64,000 bases of DNA from Paraburkholderia caledonica NBRC 102488 (GCF_000685095.1 NZ_BAYE01000001.1:744001-808000), one strand, 5' to 3'; numbered from the stretch's first letter, positions 28,398 through 39,071 are shown. Notes: a model not told the origin generated them from the letters alone. Made by a program: numbers and translations.

Positions 28398-28696
28398 ATG
28401 TGTCGAGGCGAATTCCAGGCGAATTCAAGGCGAACTTCCGGCGACCGTCACGGTGTTCCGGCACGCGCAGTGAGTTCGGCGCGAAACCGGCATGCGCAGC
28501 AATCGCAATCGAAACTCGCGTGTGCCCGCCGAGCGATCACGGCCGTAATGCTTGCGACCCGTTCCGCTCGACACTGCCCGATGCGATTCGGCGGCTGAAC
28601 GTAGCCGTACAGCGTGCGGCACAACACCGGCCCGCATTCAACCGGCGCGATGCGAGCTTTGCAAAGCGCGTCGCCGGTCATTCTTCAAAGGCCATC

Positions 28697-30352
28697 ATGG
28701 CGTTTTCATTCCTCACTTTTGCACAGCGGTTCGCGCGACGCAGCGTCAGCAGCACGGCTTTTGCGTTGGTTGCGTTGGTTGCATTCGGCGCGCTGACGCC
28801 GCATGCCGCGTTCGCGTTGACCGCGGCCGATGTGGCTCCGCTTGCCGCCGACGACTTCGACGCGAAGTCCGCAGCCATCGACAAACTCATCGCCAATCAC
28901 GACAAGGAGTCGGTCGCGGTGCTGAAGGCGTTGTCCGAAGACGGCGTGCTCGCCACCGACTCAGGCGCCGTCCTGCTGCAGGACGGCGACGCGACGCGCG
29001 ATGCCGTCACCGGCAAGACCGTCGCTGCAAGCGACGCACAACCCGTCACGTTGAATAATCTGCTGCGCTCGAAAGTGGCGGGCGCGCTCTCGGGCTTACA
29101 GCTCGACTCGCCCGATAAAGCGACGCGCGAGCAAGCCATCAACGCGCTGCTGAAAAACCCTGACCCGTCGATCAAGCCGCTCGTCGACACGGCCCGCGCA
29201 AAAGAAACCGACCCGGCACTGAAGAAGCGCCTCGACACGCTGTGGGCAATGACCGCGCTGCATGACGCCGACGCGGCTAAACGTCTCGAAGCGGTTAAGC
29301 TCGTCGCCGCGCGGCACGATCTCGACATGAACGAACTGCTGCGACCGCTCGTCGCGAAAAAGCCCGACGGCACATTTGCGGAAGCCGACGCTCGCGTTCG
29401 CGCCGCGGCGCAAAGCGGTATCGACGAACTCGACGCAATCCAGCGCCGCGGTGAAATCGCCGGCACGCTGTTCGCGGGTCTGTCGCTCGGCAGCGTGCTG
29501 CTGCTCGCGGCACTCGGGCTCGCCATCACGTATGGCCTGATCGGCGTCATCAACATGGCGCATGGCGAATTTCTCATGATCGGCGCCTACGCCACGTATG
29601 TCGTGCAGAACCTCTTTCAGCGCTTCGCGCCGGGCGGCTTCGACTGGTATCCGCTCGTCGCTGTGCCCGCGTCGTTCGTTGCGGCGGCGCTCGTCGGCAT
29701 TGTGATCGAGCGGCTCGTGCTCAAGCATCTGTATGGCCGTCCGCTCGAAACGCTGCTGACCACCTTCGGCATCAGCCTGATCCTGATTCAGGCGACGCGC
29801 ATGCTGTTCGGCGCGCAGAACGTGCAGGTCGTCAATCCTTCGTGGATGAGCGGCGGCGTGACCGTGATGGCGAACCTCATCTTGCCGTACAACCGGCTCG
29901 CGATTCTCGCGTTTTCGCTGATCGTCGTCGGCATTGCATGGGCGGTGTTGACGAAGACCCGCCTCGGACTCTTCGTGCGCGCCGTCACGCAAAACCGCCG
30001 CATGGCTGCATGCGTCGGCGTGAAGACCGCGCGGGTCGACTCGTATGCGTTCGCGTTCGGCGCGGGCATCGCGGGACTCGGCGGCTGCGCGTTATCGCAG
30101 ATCGGCAATGTCGGGCCCGACCTCGGGCAAAGCTACATCATCGATTCGTTCATGGCGGTCGTGCTCGGTGGCGTGGGTCAACTGGCGGGCACGGTGATCG
30201 GCGGCTTCGGGCTCGGACTCGTGAGCAAGGCGATCGAGCCGTTCTGGGGCGCCGTGCTCGCGAAGATCGCGGTGCTCGTGCTGATCGTGCTGTTCATCCA
30301 GAAGCGTCCGCAGGGCATGTTCGCCCTCAAGGGCCGTAGCGCGGAGGCATGA
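28697..30352 (+). CDS. urtB: Urea ABC transporter permease UrtB
   Basis: This 551-residue protein has a signal-like N-terminus (MAFSFLTFAQRFARRSVSST) and about 190 periplasmic residues before the membrane domain, a feature of UrtB that separates it from LivH. From about residue 255 it has LIV-type permease helices: SVLLLAALGLAITYGLIGVI, then NMAHGEFLMIGAYATY, and later LGGVGQLAGTVIGGFGLG. The start at 28697 was chosen because the open frame to 28400 reads through the intergenic region without a signal. UrtB pairs with UrtC to form the channel. The urtC start lies 2 bp after the stop. Confidence 0.92.
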   Translation: MAFSFLTFAQRFARRSVSSTAFALVALVAFGALTPHAAFALTAADVAPLAADDFDAKSAAIDKLIANHDKESVAVLKALSEDGVLATDSGAVLLQDGDATRDAVTGKTVAASDAQPVTLNNLLRSKVAGALSGLQLDSPDKATREQAINALLKNPDPSIKPLVDTARAKETDPALKKRLDTLWAMTALHDADAAKRLEAVKLVAARHDLDMNELLRPLVAKKPDGTFAEADARVRAAAQSGIDELDAIQRRGEIAGTLFAGLSLGSVLLLAALGLAITYGLIGVINMAHGEFLMIGAYATYVVQNLFQRFAPGGFDWYPLVAVPASFVAAALVGIVIERLVLKHLYGRPLETLLTTFGISLILIQATRMLFGAQNVQVVNPSWMSGGVTVMANLILPYNRLAILAFSLIVVGIAWAVLTKTRLGLFVRAVTQNRRMAACVGVKTARVDSYAFAFGAGIAGLGGCALSQIGNVGPDLGQSYIIDSFMAVVLGGVGQLAGTVIGGFGLGLVSKAIEPFWGAVLAKIAVLVLIVLFIQKRPQGMFALKGRSAEA

Positions 30353-30353
30353 G

Positions 30354-31559
30354 ATGACATCTGCAACTTCTTCTTCGACCGCGTCCGGTCATGTCGGTAC
30401 AGCGGATGGCAACTCGGCCGGCAACTCGTCCGGCCGCGTCGCGCAGTCGGGCTTTGCCCTCGGCTTGCCGCCGCGTCCCGCGCTGCTGTCGCGCCGTGCA
30501 TGGCTTGCGCTGATCGCGCTGATCGTCGTGTTCGGCCTCGGCGTGCCGTTCGCTACGCTGGTGGTGCCGGAAGCGAGTCCGCTGCATCTGTCCGCTTACG
30601 CGACGACCATCACCGGCAAGTTCATGTGCTACGCGATCGCGGCGCTCGCACTCGATCTGGTGTGGGGTTACTGCGGCATTCTGAGCCTCGGACACGCGCT
30701 CTTCTTCGCACTGGGCGGCTACGCGATCGGCATGTACCTGATGCGCGCGATCGGCCACGACGGCAAGTACGGCAGCGATCTGCCCGACTTCATGGTGTTC
30801 CTCGACTGGCATCAACTGCCGTGGTATTGGCAAGGCACGCAGCATCTGGGCTATGCGCTGCTGCTCGTGGTGCTGGTGCCGGCAGTGGTGGCATGGGTAT
30901 TCGGCTTCTTCACGTTCCGCTCGCGAGTGAAAGGCGTATATCTGTCGATCATTACGCAGGCGATGACGTTCGCTGCCATGCTGCTCTTCTACCGCAATGA
31001 GACGGGCTTTGGCGGCAATAACGGCTTCACCGATTTCAAGCGCATCGGCGGCTTTCCAATCACGCATGCCGGTACGCGCACTGCTCTGCTGCTGATCACG
31101 TTTGCGGTGCTGATCGTCGCGTTCCTCGGCGCGCGGGCCATTGTCACCTCGAAGCTCGGCCGCGTCGTGACCGCCGTGCGCGACGGCGAAACGCGCCTGA
31201 TGTTCCTGGGCTACAGCCCGCTCGCGTACAAACTCTTCGTGTGGACCGTGTCCGCCGTGTTGTGCGGCATTGCCGGCGCGTTGTACGTGCCACAGGTCGG
31301 CATCATCAATCCGGGTGAGATGTCGCCTGGCAATTCGATCGAAATGGCCATCTGGGTGGCCGTGGGCGGACGCGGCACGCTGATTGGGCCGATTGTCGGC
31401 GCGTTTGCGGTGAACGGCGCGAAGAGCTTCTTCACGGCAAACTTCCCTGAATACTGGCTGTTCTTTCTCGGTCTGATCTTCGTGCTGGTCCCGCTGTTTC
31501 TGCCGAACGGCATCATGGGACTGGTCGAACTCGTGACGCGCAAGAGGAACCGCTCATGA
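30354..31559 (+). CDS. urtC: Urea ABC transporter permease UrtC
   Basis: This 401-residue LIV-type permease has about 45 polar residues before the first helix and then multiple membrane segments. Hallmarks include ALALDLVWGYCGILSLGHAL, FFALGGYAIGMYLMRA, NGFTDFKRIGG and EMSPGNSIEMAIWVAVGGRG. It pairs with UrtB and recruits the ATPases UrtD and UrtE. The gene overlaps urtD by 4 bp (ATGA), so translation is coupled. Confidence 0.93.
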   Translation: MTSATSSSTASGHVGTADGNSAGNSSGRVAQSGFALGLPPRPALLSRRAWLALIALIVVFGLGVPFATLVVPEASPLHLSAYATTITGKFMCYAIAALALDLVWGYCGILSLGHALFFALGGYAIGMYLMRAIGHDGKYGSDLPDFMVFLDWHQLPWYWQGTQHLGYALLLVVLVPAVVAWVFGFFTFRSRVKGVYLSIITQAMTFAAMLLFYRNETGFGGNNGFTDFKRIGGFPITHAGTRTALLLITFAVLIVAFLGARAIVTSKLGRVVTAVRDGETRLMFLGYSPLAYKLFVWTVSAVLCGIAGALYVPQVGIINPGEMSPGNSIEMAIWVAVGGRGTLIGPIVGAFAVNGAKSFFTANFPEYWLFFLGLIFVLVPLFLPNGIMGLVELVTRKRNRS

Positions 31560-32419
31560 ACGAAAACCCGATGGTTCCCGATCTGGCTTTGCCCGCGCAT
31601 CCTTCTGAACACGCGTTGAGCGGCGTCGCGAGCATGGGGCACGTCGTCGTTCCCGGCGAGATTGACGTGTCCCACGGCACGATCCTGTATCTCGAAGACG
31701 TGACCGTGAGCTTCGACGGCTTTCGTGCGTTGAACGCGCTGACACTTTCTATCGACGCCGGCGAATTGCGCTGCATCATCGGACCGAACGGCGCCGGCAA
31801 GACGACGATGATGGATGTGATCACTGGCAAGACCTCGCCTGATTCGGGCAAGGTGTTTCTCGGCCAGTCGATCGACCTCACGCGAATGAACGAGCCGTCC
31901 ATTGCACGTGCCGGCATTGGACGCAAGTTCCAGAAGCCGACGGTGTTCGAGCAGCATCCCGTTTGGGAAAACCTCGAGCTCGCAATGAAGACCGACAAGG
32001 GATGGCTTGCGTCGTTGCGCGCGCGGCTCGATCGCGAAGCGCAAGCACGCATCGAAGAAACGCTCGTCCTGATCGGTCTGGAATCCGAGGCGCGGCGTCT
32101 TGCCGGCGAACTCTCGCACGGACAGAAGCAGCGGCTGGAAATCGGCATGTTGCTCATGCAGCAACCTGCGCTGCTGCTGCTCGACGAACCCGCCGCGGGC
32201 ATGACCGACGATGAGACGATGCAGCTGGCAGACCTGCTCAATCATCTGCGCGGCACGTGTTCGATGATGGTCGTCGAACACGACATGGAGTTCGTGAAGG
32301 CTCTATCGGGCGATACCGGCAAGGTCACGGTGATGGCCGAAGGGCGCGTGCTCGCGCACGGCACGCTCGACGAAGTGAAACGCGACGAGACGGTGATCGA
32401 GTCGTATCTTGGCCGCTGA
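31556..32419 (+). CDS. urtD: Urea ABC transporter ATP-binding protein UrtD
   Basis: This 287-residue ATPase has Walker A GPNGAGKTTMMDVITGK, signature LSHGQKQRLEIGMLL, Walker B LLLLDEPAAGMTDDE and the switch His in MMVVEHDMEFVK. An N-terminal extension of about 35 residues precedes the ABC core. The sequence is LivG-like, but gene order (between urtC and urtE) identifies it as UrtD. The start overlaps the end of urtC. Confidence 0.92.
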   Translation: MNENPMVPDLALPAHPSEHALSGVASMGHVVVPGEIDVSHGTILYLEDVTVSFDGFRALNALTLSIDAGELRCIIGPNGAGKTTMMDVITGKTSPDSGKVFLGQSIDLTRMNEPSIARAGIGRKFQKPTVFEQHPVWENLELAMKTDKGWLASLRARLDREAQARIEETLVLIGLESEARRLAGELSHGQKQRLEIGMLLMQQPALLLLDEPAAGMTDDETMQLADLLNHLRGTCSMMVVEHDMEFVKALSGDTGKVTVMAEGRVLAHGTLDEVKRDETVIESYLGR

Positions 32420-32450
32420 GCGGACAGGCCAGTCAAAGGGTCGAACGGAC

Positions 32451-33143
32451 ATGCTAGAAGTAGAAAACCTGAACCAGTACTACGGCGGCAGCCACATTCT
32501 TCGCGACGTGAAGCTCACCGTGCCCGATGGCAAACTCACCGTGCTGCTCGGCCGCAATGGCGTGGGCAAGACGACGTTGCTGCGCTGCCTGATGGGCGTC
32601 GTACCGACGAAGAGCGGCTCGATCGCCTGGCGCGGCACGCCGATCACGAAGCTGCCCACCTATTCTCGCGTCGAGAAAGGGCTTGCCTACGTGCCGCAGG
32701 GACGCGATATCTTTCCGCGGCTCACCGTCGAAGAAAATCTGCTGGTGGGCGCCGCCAGCAAGAAGGCACCGAAGAAGATTCCCGAGCGCATCTATGAGTT
32801 GTTTCCCGTGCTCAAGGATATGCGCAGCCGTCGCGGCGGCGATCTGTCGGGCGGTCAGCAACAGCAGCTCGCGATCGGCCGGGCATTGATGAGCGATCCG
32901 CAACTGCTGATTCTCGACGAACCGACGGAAGGCATTCAGCCGTCGATCATTCAGGACATTGGGCGCACGCTGCGTCAGCTGGTCGAAGAGATGGGCATGA
33001 CGGTGTTGCTCGTCGAGCAATACTACGACTTCGCGAAGGACATTGCCGACCGCTATTGGGTGATGAGCCGCGGCGAGATCGTCGCGGGCGGCGAAGGCGC
33101 GAACATGGATGCGGATGGCGTGCGCGCGCTGATCGCGGTGTGA
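32451..33143 (+). CDS. urtE: Urea ABC transporter ATP-binding protein UrtE
   Basis: This 230-residue ATPase starts at ATG 32451 ([20 protein letters not shown]); an upstream in-frame codon at 32409 lies in the urtD end. It has Walker [17 protein letters not shown], the Q-loop [18 protein letters not shown], signature [16 protein letters not shown] and Walker [25 protein letters not shown] and [10 protein letters not shown] are typical of UrtE as opposed to LivF. It completes the five-gene urea importer. Confidence 0.93.
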   Translation: MLEVENLNQYYGGSHILRDVKLTVPDGKLTVLLGRNGVGKTTLLRCLMGVVPTKSGSIAWRGTPITKLPTYSRVEKGLAYVPQGRDIFPRLTVEENLLVGAASKKAPKKIPERIYELFPVLKDMRSRRGGDLSGGQQQQLAIGRALMSDPQLLILDEPTEGIQPSIIQDIGRTLRQLVEEMGMTVLLVEQYYDFAKDIADRYWVMSRGEIVAGGEGANMDADGVRALIAV

Positions 33144-33255
33144 CGCTCTCGCGTCGGTGAGCGTGCTATGCTCGGCGCGTCTCGGGCCGGGTTCGCACGC
33201 CTTGGCCTTGCGGCTTCTCTTCCTGTACCAATACGTCGATCGCACGTTCATTCGC

Positions 33256-34149
33256 ATGTCGTTTCACGAAAATCACGCCACGCTCGCTACAGTGCAACCG
33301 CAGGCGCAAGCCGAGACGCATGCGCGTTGGCGCGCGCGGCTCGAACTTGGCTTCGTCAGGCATGGCGAGCGCACTGTCCTGCAGCATCGGCTGCACGATG
33401 GCCCGCTGCGTGTCCAACGGCCGTTGTATCCGGAAGGTCAGGCTGTTTGTCACGCAGTGATCGTGCATCCGCCGGGCGGGGTCGCGGGCGGCGATCAACT
33501 CGATATAGAAGTGAATGTGGGTGCTCATGCCCATGCCGTCATCACGACGCCCGGCGCGACCAAGTGGTACAAATCCAATGGACGCTCCGCGCGGCAGCAT
33601 ATCGCTGTACGCGTCGGCGAAGGCGCGAAGCTCGACTGGCTGCCGCAGAACAATATCGTTTTCGATCACGCAAAAGCACAGCTCGACTTCTCGCTGACAC
33701 TCGAGGAAGGCGCAACGGCGATCGGCTGGGACGCGACGCAACTCGGTCGGCAGGCGGCCGGCGAGCGGTGGTCCGATGGAAGCCTGCGGGCGGTGTCGCG
33801 TATCGCGCGGGCTCACGGCGAGTTGTTGTGGCTGGAGCGGGCGAGTCTCGTCGCCGGTGACCCGCTGCGCGACGCGGCTCAGGGGCTTGGCGGCTTTCCT
33901 GCTTATGGAACGCTGTGGGCCGTTGGACCGCGTTGCGACGATGCGCTGGCCGAAGCGCTGACCGCGCAGCTTCCCTTCGACGACTCCGTGCGCGCAGCGG
34001 CTTCCTGCGTGACGAGCGGCGTATTGCTCGTGCGCGCCGTGTCGCGATCGATGGAGACATTGCAGCGCGCGTTGACGCAATGCTGGTTGCAGTTGAGGCC
34101 TGTTGTGCACGGAGTCGAGGCGGTGCCTTTGAGGATCTGGACGACGTAG
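33256..34149 (+). CDS. ureD: Urease accessory protein UreD
   Basis: This 297-residue accessory protein is the scaffold that binds the apo-urease and recruits UreF and UreG for nickel insertion. Segments recognised include [20 protein letters not shown], the [12 protein letters not shown] motif, [32 protein letters not shown] and [14 protein letters not shown]. The ATG at 33256 ([20 protein letters not shown]) was preferred to 33157, which would add a hydrophobic stretch not seen in this cytoplasmic family. It starts 112 bp after urtE, tying urea import to hydrolysis. Confidence 0.9.
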   Translation: MSFHENHATLATVQPQAQAETHARWRARLELGFVRHGERTVLQHRLHDGPLRVQRPLYPEGQAVCHAVIVHPPGGVAGGDQLDIEVNVGAHAHAVITTPGATKWYKSNGRSARQHIAVRVGEGAKLDWLPQNNIVFDHAKAQLDFSLTLEEGATAIGWDATQLGRQAAGERWSDGSLRAVSRIARAHGELLWLERASLVAGDPLRDAAQGLGGFPAYGTLWAVGPRCDDALAEALTAQLPFDDSVRAAASCVTSGVLLVRAVSRSMETLQRALTQCWLQLRPVVHGVEAVPLRIWTT

Positions 34150-34408
34150 GCTACCTGCGCAAAACCACCACGCCTTCGCCGCACGCGGCAGCGCCGCAGT
34201 CTCTTCGGCGAACACACCCGCTTTCACCGCGTAAGACAAGTCCGCACCAACTCGACGCAATCACGAGCCCTCATCTGGTGCGTCGCCTCGCAAACCTCCC
34301 CACTAGCCCCTGCCGCACCACGATGGCACACACCTTGCGTTGCTAGGGGCCGATGCTGCCGCTCCCTCGCCGCCAGCCGCCTGCCCGCCACCACCACAGC
34401 TACTACAA

Positions 34409-35212
34409 ATGAATCGACCAACGCTCCGTTCCGCCCGTCGCACCCTCCTCGCCGCACTGCTCGTTTCGCCCGCCCTCGCAATCACCGCCCCTGCGGCGCA
34501 CGCCGATACGCTCGATAACATCGCCAAGGCAGGCGTGCTCAAGGTCGCCGTGCCGGAAGACTATCCGCCGTTCGGTTCGGTCGGCCCCGACATGAAGCCG
34601 CAAGGCTATGACATCGACACCGCCGCGCTGCTCGCGAAGTCGATGAACGTGAAGCTCGAACTGGTGCCGGTGAACAGCGCGAATCGCATTCCCTACCTGC
34701 AAACGAACAAGGTCGATCTGGTGATCTCGTCGCTCGGCAAGACGCCCGATCGCGAGAAAGTGATCGACTTCTCCAACGCCTACGCGCCGTACTATCAAGG
34801 CGTGTTCGGCCCGGCCGACATCAAGGTCAGCGGCCCCGCCGATCTGACCGGCAAGACGGTCGGCGCGACCCGCGGCGCGCTCGAGGAACTCGGTCTCACG
34901 CAAATGGCGCCGAACGCCACGATCAAACGCTTCGAGGACAACAACGCGACCATCGCCGCGTTCCTGTCGGGCCAGGTTCAATTGGTCGCTGCGGGCAACA
35001 TCGTCGCCGCCGCGATTCTCGCGAAAAATCCGCCGCGCCGTCCAGAGCCTAAGTTCGTCATCAAGAACTCGCCGTGTTTCGTCGGCATGAACAGAAACGA
35101 ACCGCGTCTGCAGCAGAAGGTGAACGCCGCCATTGCGCAAGCCAAGCAGGACGGCACGCTCAACACAATGTCGAAGAAGTGGTTCGGCGCAGCGCTGCCC
35201 GCGGATCTGTAA
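34409..35212 (+). CDS. Amino-acid-type ABC transporter substrate-binding protein inside the urease cluster
   Basis: This 267-residue exported protein has a signal peptide (cleavage near AAHA-DTLDN, about residue 32) and a type II periplasmic binding fold of the SBP_bac_3 family: VLKVAVPEDYPPFGSVG, GYDIDTAALLAKSMNVKLEL, VDLVISSLGKTPDREKVIDF and GATRGALEELG. These proteins bind polar amino acids or related cations and normally work with HisQM/HisP-type permeases, none of which is here. It lies between ureD and ureA, 259 bp after ureD and 133 bp before ureA, on the same strand. This is unusual, since the two urease genes are normally adjacent. The start at 34409 gives the clean signal peptide. 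Its ligand is unknown. Confidence 0.85.
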   Translation: MNRPTLRSARRTLLAALLVSPALAITAPAAHADTLDNIAKAGVLKVAVPEDYPPFGSVGPDMKPQGYDIDTAALLAKSMNVKLELVPVNSANRIPYLQTNKVDLVISSLGKTPDREKVIDFSNAYAPYYQGVFGPADIKVSGPADLTGKTVGATRGALEELGLTQMAPNATIKRFEDNNATIAAFLSGQVQLVAAGNIVAAAILAKNPPRRPEPKFVIKNSPCFVGMNRNEPRLQQKVNAAIAQAKQDGTLNTMSKKWFGAALPADL

Positions 35213-35345
35213 GCGCGTCGTTAGCCGGGCTTGATAGCGTGGCTGTTTTGTCCGGCATTGCATGGGTCGCATCGGCGACCCGCAACGCATATCATTGTCG
35301 CAGCCCGATTCTTTCGGATCGGGCGCAACCCACCGCACTCATTCG

Positions 35346-35648
35346 ATGAAGCTGACACCTCGCGAGAAGGACAAGCTGCTGATCTTCACCGCCGCGCTGC
35401 TTGCCGAACGGCGCCGCGCACGCGGCCTCAAACTGAATTATCCGGAAGCGGTCGCGTTCATCACCGCCGCGCTGATGGAAGCGGCGCGCGACGGCAAGAC
35501 CGTCGCCGAGGTCATGCACTTCGGCACGACGCTGCTCACCCGCGACGACGTCATGGAAGGCGTGCCCGAGATGATCCCCGACATCCAGGTCGAAGCCACG
35601 TTTCCCGACGGCACGAAGCTCGTCACCGTTCATCATCCGATTCCCTGA
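35346..35648 (+). CDS. ureA: Urease gamma subunit
   Basis: This 100-residue protein is the full-length gamma subunit of three-subunit bacterial ureases. It starts [20 protein letters not shown] and contains [35 protein letters not shown] and [20 protein letters not shown], all highly conserved. Urease hydrolyses urea to ammonia and carbamate in the cytoplasm. The start at 35346 is the standard one; an upstream in-frame codon at 35262 adds a non-conserved stretch. Confidence 0.96.
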   Translation: MKLTPREKDKLLIFTAALLAERRRARGLKLNYPEAVAFITAALMEAARDGKTVAEVMHFGTTLLTRDDVMEGVPEMIPDIQVEATFPDGTKLVTVHHPIP

Positions 35649-35684
35649 TCCGCTGAATCCCGCTAAAACTATCAAGGCACGCCC

Positions 35685-35990
35685 ATGATTCCCGGCGAAC
35701 TCATCACCGACGACGGCGAACACGAACTCAACGCGGGCCGCGCCACCGTCACGGTGGTCGTGTCGAATACCGGCGACCGGCCGGTCCAGATCGGCTCGCA
35801 CTACCACTTCTATGAAGTGAACGACGCACTCGCTTTCGACCGCGAAGCCGCACGCGGCTTCCGGCTGAACATCGCCGCGGGCACCGCGGTGCGTTTCGAG
35901 CCCGGCCAGGAGCGCACCGTCGAACTCGTCGAACTGGCGGGTGAGCGCATCGTCTATGGCTTCAACGGCAAGGTGATGGGCAAGCTGTGA
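35685..35990 (+). CDS. ureB: Urease beta subunit
   Basis: This 101-residue beta subunit starts [20 protein letters not shown] and contains [39 protein letters not shown] and [20 protein letters not shown]. It is full length and lies 36 bp after ureA. It packs with UreA and UreC to form the (alpha-beta-gamma)3 enzyme. Confidence 0.96.
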   Translation: MIPGELITDDGEHELNAGRATVTVVVSNTGDRPVQIGSHYHFYEVNDALAFDREAARGFRLNIAAGTAVRFEPGQERTVELVELAGERIVYGFNGKVMGKL

Positions 35991-36045
35991 CGCGCCGCGC
36001 GCGCTCATCCGCTTGCACCGCCCTGCTCAATTCCGGACTGACATC

Positions 36046-37752
36046 ATGACCTTACGCATTGGCCGCCGCGCATACGCGGAAATGTTCGGCCCCACCACCG
36101 GCGACCGCGTGCGTCTCGCCGACACCGAGTTGCTGATAGAAGTGGAGCGCGACTTCACCACGTACGGCGAAGAAGTGAAGTTCGGCGGCGGCAAGGTGAT
36201 TCGCGACGGCATGGGCCAGTCGCAGCGCGTGCATGCCGATGTCGTCGATACCGTTGTGACCAACGCGGTGATTCTCGACCATTGGGGCATCGTGAAGGCC
36301 GACATCGGCATCAAGAACGGCCGCATCGCGGCTATCGGCAAGGCGGGCAATCCCGACATTCAGCCGAACGTGACGATCGCGATCGGCGCATCCACGGAGG
36401 TGATCGCCGGTGAAGGGCTGATCGTGACGGCGGGCGGCATCGACACGCATATTCACTTCATCAGTCCGCAGCAGATCGAAGAAGCGCTCGCCAGCGGCGT
36501 GACGACGATGCTCGGCGGCGGCACAGGGCCGGCAACGGGCACCAATGCGACCACCTGCACGCCGGGTCCGTGGCATCTCGAACGCATGTTGCAAGCAGCG
36601 GACGGCTATCCGATGAACCTCGGCTTCCTCGGCAAGGGCAACGTGAGCCAGCCGGAGCCCGCGCTCGAACAGATCGCGGCGGGCGCGATCGGCCTGAAGC
36701 TGCACGAAGACTGGGGCACGACGCCGGCCGCAATCGACAACTGTCTGTCCGTCGCCGACGACACCGACACGCAGGTCGCCATTCACACGGATACGCTGAA
36801 CGAAGCGGGTTTCGTCGAAGCGACCGTGGCGGCATTCAAAGGCCGCACGATTCATACGTATCACACGGAAGGCGCAGGCGGCGGCCACGCGCCCGACATC
36901 ATCAAGGTATGTGGCGAAGCGAACGTGCTGCCTTCGTCGACCAATCCGACGCGGCCCTACACCGTCAACACGCTCGAAGAACATCTCGACATGCTGATGG
37001 TTTGCCACCACCTGGACCCGTCGATTGCAGAAGACATTGCGTTCGCCGAATCGCGCATTCGCCGCGAGACCATCGCCGCCGAAGACATCCTGCACGATCT
37101 CGGCGCGCTTTCCATGCTGTCGTCGGATTCGCAGGCGATGGGCCGCGTGGGCGAGGTGATCATCCGCACGTGGCAGACCGCGCACAAGATGAAAGTGCAA
37201 CGCGGCGCGCTGCCCGAGGACACCGCACGGCACGACAATTTCCGCACGAAGCGCTATGTCGCCAAGTACACAATCAACCCGGCAATCACGCACGGCATTG
37301 CGCATGAAGTCGGTTCTATCGAGCCCGGCAAGTGGGCCGATCTCGTGTTTTGGGAGCCCGCGTTTTTCGGCATCAAACCGTCGTTGATCCTCAAAGGCGG
37401 CATGATCGCAATGGCGCAGATGGGCGATCCGAACGCGTCGATTCCCACGCCGCAGCCAGTGCATTATCGCGAGATGTTCGCTACACGCGGCGGTGCACTC
37501 GGACGCACGTCGCTGACTTTCGTTTCGCAACTCGCCGCCGACGCAGGCGTCGCGGAGCGCTATGGCCTGAACAAGCGTATCGTTGCTGTGAAGAACTGCC
37601 GCAACATCACGAAGGCGGACATGATTCACAACGCGTGGCGCCCGTCGATCAGCGTCGATCCGGAAACCTATCAGGTGATCGCCGACGGTCAACTGCTGAC
37701 CTGCGAACCGGCGACTGTCCTGCCGATGGCGCAACGCTATTTTCTGTTCTGA
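36046..37752 (+). CDS. ureC: Urease alpha (catalytic) subunit
   Basis: This 568-residue catalytic subunit starts [20 protein letters not shown]. All nickel-site residues are present: His135 and His137 (GIDTHIHFI), Lys218 to be carbamylated (GLKLHEDWG) with His220, His247 and His273, and Asp361 ([12 protein letters not shown]). The mobile-flap Cys320–His321 (MVCHHLDPS) is intact, so the enzyme should be active. The start at 36046 gives the conserved N-terminus; the frame extends upstream to 36013. It lies 55 bp after ureB and 2 bp before ureE. Confidence 0.97.
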   Translation: MTLRIGRRAYAEMFGPTTGDRVRLADTELLIEVERDFTTYGEEVKFGGGKVIRDGMGQSQRVHADVVDTVVTNAVILDHWGIVKADIGIKNGRIAAIGKAGNPDIQPNVTIAIGASTEVIAGEGLIVTAGGIDTHIHFISPQQIEEALASGVTTMLGGGTGPATGTNATTCTPGPWHLERMLQAADGYPMNLGFLGKGNVSQPEPALEQIAAGAIGLKLHEDWGTTPAAIDNCLSVADDTDTQVAIHTDTLNEAGFVEATVAAFKGRTIHTYHTEGAGGGHAPDIIKVCGEANVLPSSTNPTRPYTVNTLEEHLDMLMVCHHLDPSIAEDIAFAESRIRRETIAAEDILHDLGALSMLSSDSQAMGRVGEVIIRTWQTAHKMKVQRGALPEDTARHDNFRTKRYVAKYTINPAITHGIAHEVGSIEPGKWADLVFWEPAFFGIKPSLILKGGMIAMAQMGDPNASIPTPQPVHYREMFATRGGALGRTSLTFVSQLAADAGVAERYGLNKRIVAVKNCRNITKADMIHNAWRPSISVDPETYQVIADGQLLTCEPATVLPMAQRYFLF

Positions 37753-37754
37753 CC

Positions 37755-38393
37755 ATGCGCACACTCGACAAACTGGTTGCACCGCATCTCAAACTCGCGC
37801 CGGTGCTGGTCAAGCGCGCGCCGACGCTAACGCTTGCTTTCGACGAGCGTCGCAAGAGCCGCCTTGCGGCCACGCTCGACACCGGCGAAGAAGTGGCCGT
37901 GCTGCTGCCGCGCGGCACGGTGCTGCGCAACGGCGATGTGCTGGTCGCGGACGATGGCGGTCTCGTGCGGATAGTCGCCGCGCCGGAAGCGGTGCTGGTG
38001 GTCCGTGCTAAAGACGCGTTGACGCTCACGCGCGCGGCGTACCACCTGGGAAATCGTCATACGCCGGTGGAAATCGGCGCGGACTATCTGAAGCTCGAAT
38101 ACGATCCGGTGCTGGCCGATATGCTGAAGCGTATCGGCGCGACGGTCGATCAGGTTTCGATGCCGTTCCAGCCAGAGTCCGGCGCTTACGGCGGCGGCCA
38201 TAAGCACGGCCACGACGAGACGTTCGCCGAAGACTATGCATTGGCGCAGCAGGTGTTCGGCGAGCATCATGGGCATGAGCATTCTCATGATCACGAACAC
38301 GGGCATGGCCACGCGCACGATCACGGGCACGAAGGCCACGTCCACGACGAATCTTGCGGCCACGCGCATCACCATCACCATGCGCATCGCTGA
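37755..38393 (+). CDS. ureE: Urease accessory nickel metallochaperone UreE
   Basis: This 212-residue nickel chaperone delivers Ni2+ to the UreDFG–apourease complex. It has the peptide-binding N-domain (residues 1–75), a metal-binding C-domain with [20 protein letters not shown] and a strongly histidine-rich C-terminal tail (from about residue 150, over 20 His among the last 65 residues), which acts as a nickel store in other UreE proteins. The start at 37755 follows the ureC stop by 2 bp. Its last 14 bp overlap the start of ureF, so the His-rich end is also read in a second frame. Confidence 0.93.
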   Translation: MRTLDKLVAPHLKLAPVLVKRAPTLTLAFDERRKSRLAATLDTGEEVAVLLPRGTVLRNGDVLVADDGGLVRIVAAPEAVLVVRAKDALTLTRAAYHLGNRHTPVEIGADYLKLEYDPVLADMLKRIGATVDQVSMPFQPESGAYGGGHKHGHDETFAEDYALAQQVFGEHHGHEHSHDHEHGHGHAHDHGHEGHVHDESCGHAHHHHHAHR

Positions 38394-39060
38394 ACTTACC
38401 GCGCTACTGCACCTCGCCTCGCCGGCGCTGCCTATCGGCGCCTTCAGCTACTCGCAGGGTCTGGAAGCAGCGATCGAAGCGCAACTGATCACCGACGCCG
38501 ATTCGGCGCGCGCCTGGATCGCGAGCGGCCTCACCGATGTGCTCGCGCATGGCGAACTGCCGTTTCTCGCGCACCAGATGGAGCGCTGGCGCACACACGA
38601 CGCGGACGGCCTCGCGCAGGCGAATGGCGAATTCCTCGCGAGCCGCGAGTCGGCCGAGTTGCGGCGTGAGACCGAACAGATGGGCTGGTCGCTGCGGCAA
38701 TTGTGCGCGTCGCTCGAATGGGGCGATGCGGCGCGCCGCGCGACGCTCGCCTCGATGGCGCCGCTCGCGCAACCCACGGCGTTCGCTTTTGCAGCCTATG
38801 CACACGATGCCGCCGTCGACGCCGCTCTTGCCGCATACGCGTTCAGCTGGGTCGAGAACCAGGCCGCCGCAGCATTGAAAGCCGTGCCGCTGGGACAACT
38901 GGCGGGGCAACGCATCATCGTCGCGTTGCGCGAGCCGATCAATGCGGCGGTCGAGCGCGCTTTAGCCACGTCGCCCGAAAACATCAATACTTTCGCGCCG
39001 CAACTCGGCATTCTGTCGGCACGTCACGAGTCGCAGTATTCGCGGCTTTTTCGCTCATAA
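38380..39060 (+). CDS. ureF: Urease accessory protein UreF
   Basis: This 226-residue helical accessory protein starts [20 protein letters not shown] and contains [41 protein letters not shown] and [20 protein letters not shown]. UreF links UreD and UreG in the nickel-insertion complex and gates GTP hydrolysis. The ATG at 38380 overlaps the 3' end of ureE by 14 bp; a longer open frame from 38236 lies inside the ureE His-rich tail and is a shadow. It is separated from ureG by 11 bp. Confidence 0.93.
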   Translation: MRIAELTALLHLASPALPIGAFSYSQGLEAAIEAQLITDADSARAWIASGLTDVLAHGELPFLAHQMERWRTHDADGLAQANGEFLASRESAELRRETEQMGWSLRQLCASLEWGDAARRATLASMAPLAQPTAFAFAAYAHDAAVDAALAAYAFSWVENQAAAALKAVPLGQLAGQRIIVALREPINAAVERALATSPENINTFAPQLGILSARHESQYSRLFRS

Positions 39061-39071
39061 AACGATCCATC

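Noticed and set aside
36052..37782. A 576-codon minus-strand frame opposite ureC
   Set aside because: UreC is certain on the plus strand; the antisense frame is Arg/His-rich with no recognisable domain.
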